Counted from the first letter of the stretch, positions 16,295 to 27,533 are shown. The stretch: 64,000 nt of DNA from Streptomyces collinus (GCF_031348265.1 NZ_CP133771.1:2108001-2172000), one strand, 5' to 3'. Notes: generated by a model not told the origin, from the letters alone. A program made the numbers and translations.

Positions 16295-16332
16295 AGGGCT
16301 CGGACGGCGCGTCCTCGCGCCGCCCGAGCCCT
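16295..16332 (-). terminator. Strong hairpin between gap and pgk
   Basis: A 17-bp stem (AGGGCTCGGACGGCGCG with CGCGCCGCCCGAGCCCT, one mismatch) around a TCCT loop begins 30 bp after the gap stop. It would terminate or attenuate gap transcription before pgk. Confidence 0.75.
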
Positions 16333-16362
16333 GCTCTCACATGGACGTGCCTGCTTTGTCGA

Positions 16363-17448
<1,086 letters not shown>

Positions 17449-17498
17449 CTACCTCCCTGAAGCCGCGGTGGTGACATCCAGATGCCCCATACACGGCA

Positions 17499-17536
17499 GG
17501 GCGGTCCGTACCCGCCAGTAGGGGTACGGACCGCCC
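17499..17536. terminator. Perfect 15-bp hairpin between M14 peptidase and gap
   Basis: GGGCGGTCCGTACCC and GGGTACGGACCGCCC flank an 8-nt loop, 62 bp after the peptidase stop on the minus strand. The rest of the 227-bp gap, up to the gap start, should hold the gap promoter, but no clear -35/-10 pair was seen. Confidence 0.75.
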
Positions 17537-17597
17537 ACGGCCGAGAGCAGAATCACTCGATTTCGCTACCGCACGAGTTCCCCGTTGACCAGGGATG

Positions 17598-20549
17598 TCA
17601 CCCGTCCAGGGAAGCGAGCGCCTTCCTCATCAGTGCCGTCCGGTCGGCCGCCGCGGTGACGTGCTCCAGGCCGAAGCCCAGCAGCACGGTGTCGTCCGTG
17701 GTGACCGCGCCGTAGGTCTGGAACAGGGCGCCGGTGCGTGCCCAGTCCTTGAGGACGGCCGGGCTGCCCTCGGGCGGTCCGGTGACCTTCCAGGCGCCGA
17801 GCGAGGTCTCGAAGCCCTCGGTCTCCTTGGCCGTGCCGTCGACGACGAGCGAGGCGTCGTCGGCGAGGACGCCGTGTCCGCCGCTGCCCGGGTCGGTGAC
17901 GTAGCTGATCGAGACCTCGACCGTCTTGCCGGCGTAGGCGCTCAGGTCGAAGCCGACCTGCTGCCAGCCGTTGGAGGCGCCGGTGAGGCTGTTCCAGGCG
18001 CCGGTGGTGCCGGTCGCGGTGCAGCCGTCGTCCGCCACGGTGAGGTAGTGCTTCAGCCAGGGGTGCTCGTTGACGTAGAACCCGGCCTGGCACTCCGCCG
18101 GAACGGCCGTTCTGGTGGCGCCGCCCGCCTCGGGGAGGGTCGTCCAGTCGTCGCCGCCCGTGGTGCGGGCCTCGACGATGGCGTGGTCGTAGCCGGACTC
18201 GGTGTCCCACAGGAGCTGGGTGCGCAGGGTCGGCTTCTCGGACGCGGCGGTGCCGGTGAGGTCCACGGTGCGGGTGAGGCGCTTGTAGGCGTCGTCGGTG
18301 TGGACGGCGGCGGCCATCGACGAGCCCGCGTACGGACCGTACGGATTGACCGTGCCGGCGAACTGCCCGGCGCCCTTGCTCGCGAACTGCGGGAACGCGT
18401 CGGTCCCCAGTTCGTCGGAGGTGACGCTGTAGGTGCCGGCCTTGTCCAGCGGGTTGCCGGGGGCCGCGCCCAGCGGGCTGGTGACGCCGCCCAGCTCGCC
18501 AGAGCCGGTGAAGCCGGTGGCCCCCGGGGTGGCGGTGCGGGTGTAGGCGCCCAGGTAGTACTGGCTGAAGTCGTTCGACAGCGCGCCACCGAGATCGACG
18601 TTGCCGCCGGCCTGCTCGCCGGCCTCGATCAGCCGGCCGCCCTCGTTGAGGAACGCCCGCAGCTGGAGCTGGGTGGCGACGCCCGGGACACTCGCGCCCG
18701 TGTAGTGGACGACGGTGTCGAAGTGGCTCAGCACGCCCAGCGCGTCCGGCGCGCCCTGCTTGGCGACGTCCCAGACGACCGCCTTGCGGCCGCTCGCCCT
18801 GAGCGCGTCCACGTACGTCTGTGCCTGCGTGGCGGCAGCGCCCTCCTCGGCGACGACGAGGGTGTTCGCCCGGGGCCGCTCGGCGACGGTGTAGGTGAAG
18901 CGCTCGCTGGAGAGCTTCTTGCCGTTCTTCGCCTCGCCGGTGAACCACACCTCGACCTTGTCGCCCGGCTCGCCGTCCTTGACCTTCGCCCGGTACTCGT
19001 CGAAGTAGAGGTTGTCCTCACCGCCGTAGGTCTCGCCGCCCTTCCAGGGCTTGAGCGCCATGTCCTCGGTGCGGCCGCCGTTGACGCGGTACTTGAGTTC
19101 CTTGTCGCGCACGGACTTCCGTACGACGACGGAGACCTCCTGGTCGGCGCCGCGGGAGTACGACGTGCCGAACGCGGCCGGGGTGAAGTCGGCGGCGTTC
19201 AGGCCGACCGACGAGGACGGCCGGTCGGGACGCGCGGCGGACTCGGCGACGGAGAGCGCGAACGGGACGTTCTTGGCGTACTCCTGCTGGATCAGCTTCT
19301 CGTCGTCCGGGAAGGTGAAGACCGACTGGCAGTCGGACGCCTTCCACTGGTCGTTGGGGTCGAGGTCCGAGGCGGTCTGGCAGGTCGACATCTCGGGGGT
19401 GAACATCGCCAGGCCGTTGACGTTCGCCGCGTGGCCGTCGGCCTCACCGTTGGTGGTGTACAGCTCGGAGGAGAGCTGCGGGTGGTAGCCCGGGATCGCG
19501 GAGTTGTCGGGCGTACCGGCCAGCGCCTCGTACACGACGTCGTCCGGGGTGTGCGTGGCCACCTGCCAGCCGACTCCGTAGAGGATGAGTTCGGCGGCGG
19601 AGTGGTAGTTGATGCCGTACGTGAAGCCGATCCGCTTCTGGAAGGCGTCCAGGGCCTTGGTCTCCGGCTCGGAGTTCGGGCCCGCGCCGCGGTAGGTCTG
19701 GCTGGTGGGGTTGGGGGACGAGCCCTCGTCGTCGTAGCCCCACTTGTAGGCGAAGTTGCGGTTGAGGTCGACGCCGTCGCCGGTGGTGATGGTGCCGTCG
19801 CCGTTGACGTCCCGCAGGTTCTTGCGCCACTGGCGGTTGGCGGGGTCGGCGAAGGTGTAGTCGTAGCCGTCGGGGTTGGCCGACAGCAGGAACCACAGTT
19901 CGGTGGAGTCGACGATCTTCTTGACGCGCCGGTCCTTCTTGTAGTTGTCCAGGTAGTGGTGCATCAGGCGCCGGGTCATCTCCGGCGTGATCCACTCGCG
20001 CGCGTGCTGGTTGGACATGTAGAGGACGGAGGGCCTGGAGCCGTCCTTCGTCCTCTTCGCGCCCTTGGTGAGCTTGAGCGCGAGGATGTCCTGGCCCTTG
20101 ACCGTCTTGCCGATGGAGACGACCTTGGTGAGGTCCGGGTTCTCCTGCGCGGTCCGCAGGAGTTCCTCCCGCAGGCCGCCCTTGCCGCTGTACGGGCGGA
20201 AAACGCCCTCGGCGGCGTCCTCGACGCGGGCCTCGGCCCGGGCGGAGACCTTGTGCTCGGTGAGGTCGACGCCCTGCTTCTCCAGCTTCTTCGCCTGCCG
20301 GTCCGTCAGATAGGCCTCGACGGTCGCGGTGCCCTTCTCGGGCACCCGCTCGCTCAGTTCGTGGCCGTCCTGCCCGGCGGCCAGCAGCAGGGGTACCTGC
20401 TTCTGGGTGACCTCGGCGCGGTACACCTTGACCTCGTCCGGGTCGGACGAGGTCGGGCTTTCCGGTTGTGCCTGGGCGATGGGTGCGAAGCTCGCTCCGC
20501 CGATCAGGAGCGCGCCGACAGCGAGGATCGATCTCGCTCTTCGTCTCAT
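17598..20549 (-). CDS. Secreted M14 zinc carboxypeptidase with C-terminal accessory domains
   Basis: Large exported metallocarboxypeptidase (983 aa). A signal peptide (MRRRARSILAVGALLIGGAS...) ends near AQA at about 28. A propeptide-like region runs to about 125, followed by the M14 domain (about 125-470). Zinc ligands His182 and Glu185 in QHAREW and a third histidine in INYHSAAE are present, with the catalytic glutamate in MFTPEMS. DLNRNFAYKWG gives the substrate-carboxylate Arg/Asn site. Beyond about 480 come beta-rich regions that look like a ThuA/gatase-like segment and a MAM/immune-inhibitor-like segment. The large C-terminal region resembles Streptomyces proteins annotated as zinc carboxypeptidase. 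GGGGGG precedes the ATG. Likely an extracellular nutrient peptidase; single-gene transcript between two hairpins. Confidence 0.92.
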   Translation of the reverse strand: MRRRARSILAVGALLIGGASFAPIAQAQPESPTSSDPDEVKVYRAEVTQKQVPLLLAAGQDGHELSERVPEKGTATVEAYLTDRQAKKLEKQGVDLTEHKVSARAEARVEDAAEGVFRPYSGKGGLREELLRTAQENPDLTKVVSIGKTVKGQDILALKLTKGAKRTKDGSRPSVLYMSNQHAREWITPEMTRRLMHHYLDNYKKDRRVKKIVDSTELWFLLSANPDGYDYTFADPANRQWRKNLRDVNGDGTITTGDGVDLNRNFAYKWGYDDEGSSPNPTSQTYRGAGPNSEPETKALDAFQKRIGFTYGINYHSAAELILYGVGWQVATHTPDDVVYEALAGTPDNSAIPGYHPQLSSELYTTNGEADGHAANVNGLAMFTPEMSTCQTASDLDPNDQWKASDCQSVFTFPDDEKLIQQEYAKNVPFALSVAESAARPDRPSSSVGLNAADFTPAAFGTSYSRGADQEVSVVVRKSVRDKELKYRVNGGRTEDMALKPWKGGETYGGEDNLYFDEYRAKVKDGEPGDKVEVWFTGEAKNGKKLSSERFTYTVAERPRANTLVVAEEGAAATQAQTYVDALRASGRKAVVWDVAKQGAPDALGVLSHFDTVVHYTGASVPGVATQLQLRAFLNEGGRLIEAGEQAGGNVDLGGALSNDFSQYYLGAYTRTATPGATGFTGSGELGGVTSPLGAAPGNPLDKAGTYSVTSDELGTDAFPQFASKGAGQFAGTVNPYGPYAGSSMAAAVHTDDAYKRLTRTVDLTGTAASEKPTLRTQLLWDTESGYDHAIVEARTTGGDDWTTLPEAGGATRTAVPAECQAGFYVNEHPWLKHYLTVADDGCTATGTTGAWNSLTGASNGWQQVGFDLSAYAGKTVEVSISYVTDPGSGGHGVLADDASLVVDGTAKETEGFETSLGAWKVTGPPEGSPAVLKDWARTGALFQTYGAVTTDDTVLLGFGLEHVTAAADRTALMRKALASLDG

Positions 20550-20642
20550 GAACCCCCCTAGCGTGGGTCCGCCACAGCAGCGAACAGATGCCAGGCTCAT
20601 GACAGACCATGATCGAGTCAAGGGTGCCTCAGCGACACGCGA

Positions 20643-20683
20643 AAGCCGGTGCCTGTCACCCAAATGGGCGCCGGCACCGGCTT
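20643..20683 (-). terminator. Hairpin after whiA
   Basis: AAGCCGGTGCC and GGCACCGGCTT (11-bp perfect stem, 19-nt loop) begin 18 bp after the whiA stop and separate the whiA operon from the peptidase gene. Confidence 0.65.
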
Positions 20684-20700
20684 CTTGACGTCGTGTGGGA

Positions 20701-21690
20701 TCAGCCCACCAGGTTGTCGGCCAGCTCCTCGCTGAGGTTGGCCTCCGTGCCCGGGATGCCGAGGTCGGAGGCGCGCTTGTCGGCCATGGCCAGCAGGCGG
20801 CGGATCCGGCCGGCGACCGCGTCCTTGGTCAGCGGCGGGTCGGCGAGCGCGCCCAGCTCCTCCAGGGAGGCCTGCTTGTGCTCCATACGCAGCCGACCGG
20901 CCGCGGCGAGGTGCTCGGGCACGTCGTCGGCGAGGATCTCCAGGGCGCGCTGCACCCGGGCCCCGGCGGCGACGGCCGCGCGGGCCGAGCGGCGCAGGTT
21001 GGCGTCGTCGAAATTGGCGAGCCGGTTCGCCGTGGCACGCACCTCGCGGCGCATCCGGCGCTCCTCCCAGGCCAGCACCGACTCGTGCGCGCCGAGGCGG
21101 GTCAGCAGGGCGCCGATCGCGTCACCGTCCCGGACGACGACCCGGTCCACGCCGCGTACCTCGCGGGCCTTCGCAGGGATCTGGAGGCGCCGGGCGGCGC
21201 CGACCAGGGCGAGCGCGGCCTCGGGACCCGGGCAGGTCACCTCCAGGGAGGAGGAGCGGCCGGGCTCGGTGAGCGAGCCGTGCGCCAGGAACGCGCCACG
21301 CCAGGCGGCCTCGGCGTCGCAGGTGGCCCCCGAGACCACCTGCGGCGGCAGGCCGCGGATCGGGCGGCCCCGCCCGTCGACCAGGCCGGTCTGGCGCGCG
21401 AGCTGGTCGCCGCCCGCCACCACCCGCACGACGTAGCGCGAGCCGCGGCGCAGCCCGCCCGGAGCCATCACGATCAGTTCGGAGCTGTGGCCGAAGATCT
21501 CCAAGATGTCCCGCTTGAGGCGGCGGGCCGCCATCGCCGTGTCCAGCTCCGCCTCGATCACGATCCGACCGCTCACCAGGTGGAGGCCGCCGGCGAACCG
21601 CAGGATGGCGGAAACCTCCGCCTTTCTGCAGCAGGTCCGGGTGACGGGGAGCCGGGAGATCTCGTCCTTCACCGCTGCCGTCATCGCCAT
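20701..21690 (-). CDS. whiA: Sporulation regulator WhiA
   Basis: DNA-binding regulator needed, with WhiB, for sporulation septation in Streptomyces. The 329-aa protein joins a LAGLIDADG-homing-endonuclease-like N-terminal domain ([19 protein letters not shown]..., and [15 protein letters not shown] in the middle) to a C-terminal helix-turn-helix ([30 protein letters not shown]). The catalytic acidic residues of true homing enzymes are absent, as is known for WhiA. ATG start overlaps the yvcK stop by 10 bp. Last gene of the uvrC-rapZ-yvcK-whiA run, an order conserved across Gram-positives. Confidence 0.98.
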   Translation of the reverse strand: MAMTAAVKDEISRLPVTRTCCRKAEVSAILRFAGGLHLVSGRIVIEAELDTAMAARRLKRDILEIFGHSSELIVMAPGGLRRGSRYVVRVVAGGDQLARQTGLVDGRGRPIRGLPPQVVSGATCDAEAAWRGAFLAHGSLTEPGRSSSLEVTCPGPEAALALVGAARRLQIPAKAREVRGVDRVVVRDGDAIGALLTRLGAHESVLAWEERRMRREVRATANRLANFDDANLRRSARAAVAAGARVQRALEILADDVPEHLAAAGRLRMEHKQASLEELGALADPPLTKDAVAGRIRRLLAMADKRASDLGIPGTEANLSEELADNLVG

Positions 21691-22757
21691 GGGCCGATCC
21701 TTCCATGCATCCGAAAAATACGGTCGTACGCGGCGGCCAACAGCTCCGGGTCGTGCCTCGGGGTTCCGTCGGGTCTGGCCACCGGCGCCAGCTCGACCGC
21801 GGCCCCGAACCGCTTGGCGGCATCGGTCAGCAAGTCGCGGTCGGGCACGGCGGCCTCGTCGGCCAGCACCACGTCCAGGGCGAGTTTAGGGGCGTGTCGT
21901 CCCAAAACCTCCAAATGACGCTGCGGGGAGAAGCCGTCGGTTTCTCCGGGCTGCGGCGCGAGGTTCAGGGAGAGTACCCGGCGGGCCTTCGTCTGGCTGA
22001 GCGCGTCCAGCAGCTCGGGCACGAGCAGGTGCGGGATGACCGAGGAGAACCAGGAGCCGGGGCCGAGCACCACCCAGTCCGCGTCCAGGACGGCCTCGAC
22101 CGCCTCGGGCACCGCCGGCGGGTCGTTCGGCACGAGGTGCACGGACTGCACCTCGCCCGGGGTGAGGGCGACGGTCGCCTGGCCGCGGACCGTGTCGACC
22201 TCCTCCGGGCGCGCCGGGTCGTGGCCCTTGACCAGGGCCTGAAGCTCCAGCGGCACGGCGGACATCGGCAGCACGCGCCCCTGGGCGCCCAGCAGCCGTC
22301 CGACCAGGTCGAGGGCCTGCACGTGGTCGCCGAGCTGCTCCCACAGGGCGACGATCAGCAGGTTGCCGACCGCGTGCTCGTGCAGGTCGCCCTGGGACTG
22401 GAAGCGGTGCTGGATGACCCGGGCCCAGGTCTGGCCCCAGTCGTCGTCACCGCACAGCGCGGCCAGCGCCTTGCGCAGGTCGCCGGGCGGCAGCACGCCG
22501 AGCTCGTCGCGCAGGCGCCCGCTGGAGCCGCCGTCGTCGGCCACGGTGACGACGGCGGTGAGGTCGCCGGTGATCCGGCGCAGCGCGGCGAGCGAGGCGG
22601 ACAGGCCCATGCCGCCGCCGAGGGCGACGACCTTGGGCTGGGTGCCGCGGCGGCGCGCTCTGCCGCCCCGGGCCTCGGCGGGCCGGCCGCCCTTTCCGCC
22701 GTTGCCCTCGGGCACCACCCGGCGCAGCCGGCTCAGCCGCGGTGTACGTGGTGTCAT
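21681..22757 (-). CDS. yvcK: YvcK-family gluconeogenesis factor (CofD-like)
   Basis: Cytoplasmic protein (358 aa) of the YvcK/CofD-like family, implicated in carbon flux and cell-wall homeostasis. Conserved features: [14 protein letters not shown] nucleotide-binding loop, [22 protein letters not shown], and [18 protein letters not shown]. About 40 extra basic residues precede the domain. Overlaps rapZ by 4 bp upstream and whiA by 10 bp downstream. UDP-sugar binding is known for homologues; not shown here. Confidence 0.95.
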   Translation of the reverse strand: MTPRTPRLSRLRRVVPEGNGGKGGRPAEARGGRARRRGTQPKVVALGGGMGLSASLAALRRITGDLTAVVTVADDGGSSGRLRDELGVLPPGDLRKALAALCGDDDWGQTWARVIQHRFQSQGDLHEHAVGNLLIVALWEQLGDHVQALDLVGRLLGAQGRVLPMSAVPLELQALVKGHDPARPEEVDTVRGQATVALTPGEVQSVHLVPNDPPAVPEAVEAVLDADWVVLGPGSWFSSVIPHLLVPELLDALSQTKARRVLSLNLAPQPGETDGFSPQRHLEVLGRHAPKLALDVVLADEAAVPDRDLLTDAAKRFGAAVELAPVARPDGTPRHDPELLAAAYDRIFRMHGRIGPWR

Positions 22758-23713
22758 TCGCGTCCCATGTCCCGGTGTACGACCACCGTCTCCACGCCCT
22801 CGGCGGCGAGCCGGGCGGCGAGCTTCTCGGACATGGCGACCGAGCGGTGCTTGCCGCCCGTGCAGCCCACGGCGATGGTCACGTAGCGCTTGCCCTCGCG
22901 GCGGTAGCCGGTGGCGACGAGCTGGAGGAGCTCCGTGTAGCGGTCCAGGAACTCCTTGGCGCCGGGCTGGTTGAAGACGTACCCGGAGACCTCGTCGTTG
23001 AGGCCGGTGTACGGGCGCAGCTCCGGGACCCAGTGCGGGTTCGGCAGGAAGCGGCAGTCGACGACGAGGTCGGCGTCGACCGGCAGGCCGTACTTGTAGC
23101 CGAACGACATGACCGTGGCCCGCAGCTCCGGCTCCTCCTCGCCGGCGAACTGGGCGTCCATCTTGGCGCGCAGCTCGTGCACGTTGAGGCTGGAGGTGTC
23201 GATCACCAGGTCGGCGTCGCCGCGCAGCTCGCGCAGCAGCTCGCGTTCAGCGGCGATGCCGTCGACGATGCGGCCGTCGCCCTGCAGAGGATGCGGGCGG
23301 CGCACCGACTCGAAGCGGCGGACCAGGGCCTCGTCGGAGGACTCCAGGAAGACGATCCGCCGCGTGACGTTCTTCGCCTCCAGGTCGGCGAGGGACTCGC
23401 GGAGGTTGTCGAAGAAGCGGCGGCCGCGGACGTCGACGACGACGGCGATCCGCGCCACGTTGCCCTGGGAGCGGGCGCCGAGCTCCACCATGGTGGGGAT
23501 CAGCGCGGGCGGCAGGTTGTCGACGACGAACCAGCCGAGGTCCTCCAGGCACTTCGCCGCCGTGGAGCGCCCGGCTCCGGACATGCCGGAGATGATCACC
23601 AGCTCGGGGATGGCCGCGTCCGGGACCGGGGTCTTCTCGTTGGGTGTGCCCGTACTCACCTGTGCTCCGTCTCCGGCGTGCTCTGTGCGGCTGTCGTGCT
23701 CGTTCACATTCAT
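22754..23713 (-). CDS. rapZ: RapZ-family nucleotide-binding protein
   Basis: P-loop protein (319 aa) of the YvcJ/RapZ family; the E. coli homologue controls an sRNA decay adaptor, but the actinobacterial role is not established. Walker A reads GMSGAGRST, with Arg where Lys is usual, and is followed by [21 protein letters not shown]. The C-terminal half has [25 protein letters not shown] and the family signature [15 protein letters not shown] 35-residue acidic leader precedes the domain. ATGA overlaps with uvrC (upstream) and yvcK (downstream). Confidence 0.95.
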   Translation of the reverse strand: MNVNEHDSRTEHAGDGAQVSTGTPNEKTPVPDAAIPELVIISGMSGAGRSTAAKCLEDLGWFVVDNLPPALIPTMVELGARSQGNVARIAVVVDVRGRRFFDNLRESLADLEAKNVTRRIVFLESSDEALVRRFESVRRPHPLQGDGRIVDGIAAERELLRELRGDADLVIDTSSLNVHELRAKMDAQFAGEEEPELRATVMSFGYKYGLPVDADLVVDCRFLPNPHWVPELRPYTGLNDEVSGYVFNQPGAKEFLDRYTELLQLVATGYRREGKRYVTIAVGCTGGKHRSVAMSEKLAARLAAEGVETVVVHRDMGRE

Positions 23714-25785
23714 GTCTCCTGCCCCCGTCGTTCGTCCGGGGCTCCCGTCGTCACGGGTTCCCCACTGGAACCCATGGTGCCGGGTTCCTCCTCCATGATC
23801 TCTCCAGTCGCCGTGTTGACGGCGGGTGCGGCCGGGGCCGAGCCGGCGAGGGCCACGGCGATCGTCTCGGCCGTCTTGCGGCCTATGCCGGGAACTTCGC
23901 AGATCTGGTCGATGGTGGCGGACCGCAGTTTCTTCAACGAACCGAAGTGCTTCAGAAGTGCCTGCTTGCGGGTGTCCCCGAGGCCGGGGACGTCGTCCAG
24001 GGGGCTGGAGCGGAAGCGCTTGGACCGCTTGGTGCGCTGGTAGCTGATCGCGAACCTGTGGGCCTCGTCACGGACGCGCTGGAGCAGGTACAGCCCTTCG
24101 CTGGTGCGGGGCAGGACCACCGGGTCGTCGTCGCCGGGCAGCCAGACCTCCTCCAGGCGCTTGGCGAGGCCGCACACGGCGATGTCGTCGATGCCGAGCT
24201 CGTCCATGGCGCGCCGGGCGGCCGCGACCTGCGGGGCGCCGCCGTCGACGACCACGAGCTGGGGCGGGTAGGCGAACTTCTTCGGGCGGCCGTCGTCCTC
24301 GGTGGGGCCGGTCCCGACGATCTCGCCGTGCCTGTCGATCTCAAGGGCCTCGGCGCTCTCCCCGTCGGTCCACTCGCCCGTCTTCTCCTTCTCGGCGAGA
24401 TAGCGCCGGAAGCGGCGGGTGATCACCTCGTGCATCGAGCGGACGTCGTCCTGCCCGGCGAAGCCCTTGATCTGGAAGCGGCGGTACTCGCTCTTGCGGG
24501 CGAGCCCGTCCTCGAAGACGACCATGGAGGCCACGACGTCGTCGCCCTGGAGGTGGGAGATGTCATAGCACTCGATCCGGAGCGGGGCGCTGTCCAGGTC
24601 GAGCGCGTCGGCGATCTCCTCCAGGGCACGCGAGCGCGTGGTCAGGTCGGAGGCGCGCTTGGTCTTGTGCAGCACGAGCGCCTGCTGGGCGTTGCGCTGC
24701 ACGGTCTCCATGAGGGCCTTCTTGTCGCCGCGCTGCGGGATGCGCAAGGAGACGCCGGAGCCGCGCCGCCCGGCCAGCCACTCCTGGACCGGCTCGACGG
24801 GGTCGGGCAGGGCCGGGACCAGGACCTCCTTGGGGACGGCATCGCCCGTCTCCTCCCCGTACAGCTGCTGCAGGGCGTGCTCGACGAGGGCGCCGGTGGT
24901 GATCTCCTCCACTTTGTCGGTGACCCAGCCGCGCTGGCCGCGCACGCGTCCGCCGCGCACGTGGAAGATCTGGACGGCCGCCTCCAGCTCGTCCTCGGCG
25001 ACCGCGATCAGGTCGGCGTCGGTCGCGTCGGCGAGCACGACCGCGCTCTTCTCCATGGCCTTCTTCAGGGCGCCGATGTCGTCGCGCAGCCGGGCCGCCC
25101 GCTCGTACTCCATGTCGTCGGCCGCTTCCGCCATCTGCTTCTCCAGGCGGCGGATGTAGGTGTTCGTCCGGCCGGTCATGAAGTCGCAGAACTCCTCGGC
25201 CAGTTCGCGGTGCTCCTCTGCGGAGACCCGGTCGACGCAGGGCGCCGAGCACTTGCCGATGTAGCCGAGGAGACAGGGGCGGCCGGTGCGGGCGGCGTTC
25301 TTGAAGACGCCGGCCGAGCACGTGCGCACGGGGAAGACGCGCAGCAGCAGGTCGACCGTGTCACGGATCGCCCACGCGTGCGCGTACGGCCCGAAGTAGC
25401 GGACGCCCTTCTTCTTGTGACCGCGCATCACCTGCACGCGCGGGTACTCCTCGTTCATCGTCACCGCGAGGTACGGGTAGCTCTTGTCGTCGCGGTACTT
25501 GACGTTGAACCGGGGATCGTACTCCTTGATCCACGAGTACTCCAGCTGGAGCGCCTCGACCTCCGTGGACACGACCGTCCACTCCACGGACGCTGCCGTG
25601 GTGACCATGGAGCGGGTGCGCGGGTGCAGGCCCGCCAGGTCCTGGAAGTAGTTCGCCAGGCGCTGGCGCAGGCTTTTCGCCTTTCCGACGTAGATCACCC
25701 GGCGGTGCTCGTCACGGAACCTGTAGACCCCCGGCGAGTCGGGGATCTCACCCGGTTTGGGGCGGTAGCTGGAGGGGTCGGCCAT
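23710..25785 (-). CDS. uvrC: Excinuclease ABC subunit C
   Basis: Dual-incision nuclease of nucleotide excision repair (691 aa). GIY-YIG domain at the N-terminus (SPGVYRFRD...[13 protein letters not shown]), Cys-rich patch, UVR helix that binds UvrB ([37 protein letters not shown]), RNase H-like endonuclease region ([27 protein letters not shown]), and a C-terminal helix-hairpin-helix pair ([32 protein letters not shown]). A 45-residue acidic C-terminal extension is added. The ATG start is 7 nt from the -10 of a damage-type promoter, so the message is probably leaderless. First gene of the uvrC-rapZ-yvcK-whiA operon. Confidence 0.98.
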   Translation of the reverse strand: MADPSSYRPKPGEIPDSPGVYRFRDEHRRVIYVGKAKSLRQRLANYFQDLAGLHPRTRSMVTTAASVEWTVVSTEVEALQLEYSWIKEYDPRFNVKYRDDKSYPYLAVTMNEEYPRVQVMRGHKKKGVRYFGPYAHAWAIRDTVDLLLRVFPVRTCSAGVFKNAARTGRPCLLGYIGKCSAPCVDRVSAEEHRELAEEFCDFMTGRTNTYIRRLEKQMAEAADDMEYERAARLRDDIGALKKAMEKSAVVLADATDADLIAVAEDELEAAVQIFHVRGGRVRGQRGWVTDKVEEITTGALVEHALQQLYGEETGDAVPKEVLVPALPDPVEPVQEWLAGRRGSGVSLRIPQRGDKKALMETVQRNAQQALVLHKTKRASDLTTRSRALEEIADALDLDSAPLRIECYDISHLQGDDVVASMVVFEDGLARKSEYRRFQIKGFAGQDDVRSMHEVITRRFRRYLAEKEKTGEWTDGESAEALEIDRHGEIVGTGPTEDDGRPKKFAYPPQLVVVDGGAPQVAAARRAMDELGIDDIAVCGLAKRLEEVWLPGDDDPVVLPRTSEGLYLLQRVRDEAHRFAISYQRTKRSKRFRSSPLDDVPGLGDTRKQALLKHFGSLKKLRSATIDQICEVPGIGRKTAETIAVALAGSAPAAPAVNTATGEIMEEEPGTMGSSGEPVTTGAPDERRGQET

Positions 25786-25792
25786 GTCTCAC

Positions 25793-25815
25793 ACCCTACT
25801 GGCGAGCACCGACAG
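25793..25815 (-). promoter_or_regulatory. RecA-independent DNA-damage promoter of uvrC
   Basis: Minus strand: CTGTCGGTG, 8 bp, TAGGGT. It fits TTGTCRGTG-N8-TAnnnT with one change at the first T. The -10 ends 7 nt before the uvrC ATG, so transcription would begin at or next to the start codon. The rapZ-yvcK-whiA genes downstream would share this promoter. Confidence 0.75.
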
Positions 25816-26039
25816 TCCGGCGCGGCCGAGGGACACGATCAGGGCCTCGGCGGCAGGGCAGTTTCCAACGGCATGTCCCGCCCCGGGGTTACGGCCCCCC
25901 GGGAGCGGGAATGGGGCTCACCCACGGGACACGGCGACGTCCGGCGGACGGAGTCCGTCCCGGTGCAGGCACAGGTTGTCGGTGCGGACCGTCGTTCCCG
26001 GTGCGGAGCGGGCGGGCCACGGGTCGGAGGGCTGCGCAC

Positions 26040-26201
26040 ATGAAGCAGATGCGGATCGAGAAAACCCGGCGGACGGTCCGTGCCCGCCGGTACACGGACG
26101 AGCCGTTGGCACTGCGCGACGCCCTGGACCCGCGCGATCCCGACATCACGCGCGCGAAGCGCCTGGCCCTCCGGGAACAGGGCGGAAGCGACCGCTCCTA
26201 G
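26040..26201 (+). CDS. Small basic hypothetical protein (53 aa)
   Basis: Unrecognised. A charged peptide starting MKQMRIEKTRRTVRARRYTD, with DPRDPDITRAKRLALREQ near the end; no cysteines or hydrophobic segment. Support for it being real: a strong hairpin terminator follows 13 bp after its stop, and its charged, low-complexity-free composition differs from the antisense frames. No convincing ribosome-binding site was seen (GGAGGG lies 12-17 nt upstream of the ATG). Confidence 0.45.
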   Translation: MKQMRIEKTRRTVRARRYTDEPLALRDALDPRDPDITRAKRLALREQGGSDRS

Positions 26202-26214
26202 AAGCACGCCTCGA

Positions 26215-26252
26215 ATGCGGACGCCCGGGGCGCACGCCCCGGGCGTCCGCAT
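26215..26252 (+). terminator. Perfect 17-bp hairpin after the small ORF
   Basis: ATGCGGACGCCCGGGGC and its exact complement flank a GCAC loop. It is placed as a terminator for the 53-aa ORF. The remaining sequence between uvrC and the next gene (25816-26039 and 26253-26460) shows only the inverted repeat at 26300. Confidence 0.8.
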
Positions 26253-26299
26253 GTCCGGACGGCGTCGGCGGGTGCGCGCACGTCACTGTCCGGCATCAG

Positions 26300-26323
26300 G
26301 TGTTGTCGGGACCAGGTCAACAC
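26300..26323. promoter_or_regulatory. Inverted repeat GTGTTG-N12-CAACAC upstream of the helix-turn-helix gene
   Basis: Perfect 6-bp arms with centres about 18 bp apart, close to two helical turns, as expected for a dimeric regulator. It lies 137 bp ahead of the gene at 26461; possibly an autoregulatory operator. Confidence 0.35.
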
Positions 26324-26460
26324 GCTTCAATGCGGGGGAACTCGGGGCCTGAACGACGGCGTACGCATGTGAAGACCTGCCCCGCGCCGGCGGGACGGCA
26401 CCCGGGCGGCCCGCGCGGACGGTCTGACCAGCCGTCGCCGACTCACAGAGAGGCCCCTGC

Positions 26461-27408
26461 ATGCCGTACGCCCCACAGCACGCGGACGTCGCCACCGCGG
26501 AACTGGACTCGGCCCTGCGGGGCGGCCCCTTCCACGTCGCCCTGCGGGCCGCGATCGCCGCCCGCGGGCTGCCGCTGCAGCGCGTTCAGCACCATCTGTC
26601 CCGCCGCGGGGTGAAGGTCGGCGTCACGAGCCTGAGCTACTGGCAGCAGGGAGCCAGGCGTCCGCAGCGCCCCGAGTCGCTGCGGGCCGTCCGCGCGCTG
26701 GAGGAGATCCTGGAGCTTCCCGAGGAGTCCCTGATCCGGCTGCTCGCCGACTCCGGAGAGGGACCGTCCGGGCTGCGGCCCGCCGCCCGCTCCTACCGCT
26801 CCCTCGTCGAGGCCTCCGGTGTGCTGGACCAGTTGCTGGCCGAGCTGGACTGCCCGCCGGACGGCGGTCTGCACTCTCTCGGCCACCACGAACGGCTCCG
26901 GATCGGGGCGCGGCGCGAGCTGGCGGAGCGCGAGTCGCACCACATCGTGCGCGCCCACCGGGACGGCATCGACCGCTTCGTGGCCGTGCACCACGGCGAC
27001 CGGGGAGCCGTGCCCGAGCGCATGCGGGTGCACGCGCTGGAGAACTGCCGTACCGGACGAGTCCGTTGGCACCGCGACACGGGAGTGCTCGCGGCCGAGC
27101 TGCTCTTCGACACCCGGCTGCGGGCCGGGGACACCTTCCTGTTCCGCTACGGCGTCGAGGACGGCACGGCGGAGGCGTCCCACGAGTACGTGCGCGGCTT
27201 CGACTCCCCCGGCGGCCAGTACGCCCTCCAGGTGTGCTTCGACGCGGCGGCCCTGCCGGCGCGCTGCCACCGCTTCGCCCAGCATTCGGCGGCGGCGCCC
27301 CGCAGCGGCTGCCAGGACCTGGCGCTGAGCGGCCGGCACCGGTCGGTCCATCTGGTCGAGCCGCGGGTGCGGGCGGGGTTCCTGGGAATCGGGTGGGACT
27401 GGGAGTAG
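26461..27408 (+). CDS. Putative helix-turn-helix regulator, Streptomyces-specific type
   Basis: 315-aa cytoplasmic protein. The N-terminal 95 residues look like an XRE/Cro-type helix-turn-helix (VALRAAIAARGLPLQRVQHHLSRRGVKVGVTSLSYWQQGARRPQRPESLRAVRALEEILELPEESL segment read in pieces). The C-terminal 200 residues form an unrecognised beta-rich region containing VRAHRDGIDRFVAVHHGD and VRGFDSPGGQYALQVCFD. Start ATG preceded by AGAGAGG. Known only to me as a conserved Streptomyces hypothetical; no ligand or target can be given. Confidence 0.75.
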   Translation: MPYAPQHADVATAELDSALRGGPFHVALRAAIAARGLPLQRVQHHLSRRGVKVGVTSLSYWQQGARRPQRPESLRAVRALEEILELPEESLIRLLADSGEGPSGLRPAARSYRSLVEASGVLDQLLAELDCPPDGGLHSLGHHERLRIGARRELAERESHHIVRAHRDGIDRFVAVHHGDRGAVPERMRVHALENCRTGRVRWHRDTGVLAAELLFDTRLRAGDTFLFRYGVEDGTAEASHEYVRGFDSPGGQYALQVCFDAAALPARCHRFAQHSAAAPRSGCQDLALSGRHRSVHLVEPRVRAGFLGIGWDWE

Positions 27409-27454
27409 CGGAAGAACGGGCCCGCAGGGACCTCCGTCCTTGCCGCTCGGTAGC

Positions 27455-27482
27455 ACGTAAGCGATTGCGCAAACGTTTACGT
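27455..27482. promoter_or_regulatory. 28-bp imperfect palindrome, probable LacI-type operator
   Basis: The two 14-bp halves, ACGTAAGCGATTGC and GCAAACGTTTACGT, are complementary at 12 of 14 positions. The centre TTGCGCAA and the overlapping AAACGTTT are typical LacI/GalR operator cores with a central CG. It lies 51 bp before the LacI-family start, consistent with autoregulation of the regulator-kinase operon. Confidence 0.65.
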
Positions 27483-27533
27483 CCGGCGCTTTATGCGATA
27501 CCTTCCCCGCCGTAAGCGGAGGAGGGAACGCCC

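Noticed and set aside
17595..20561. 988-codon open frame antisense to the M14 peptidase
   Set aside because: Low-complexity Gly/Val/Ala/Arg composition; the peptidase strand has signal peptide and catalytic motifs.
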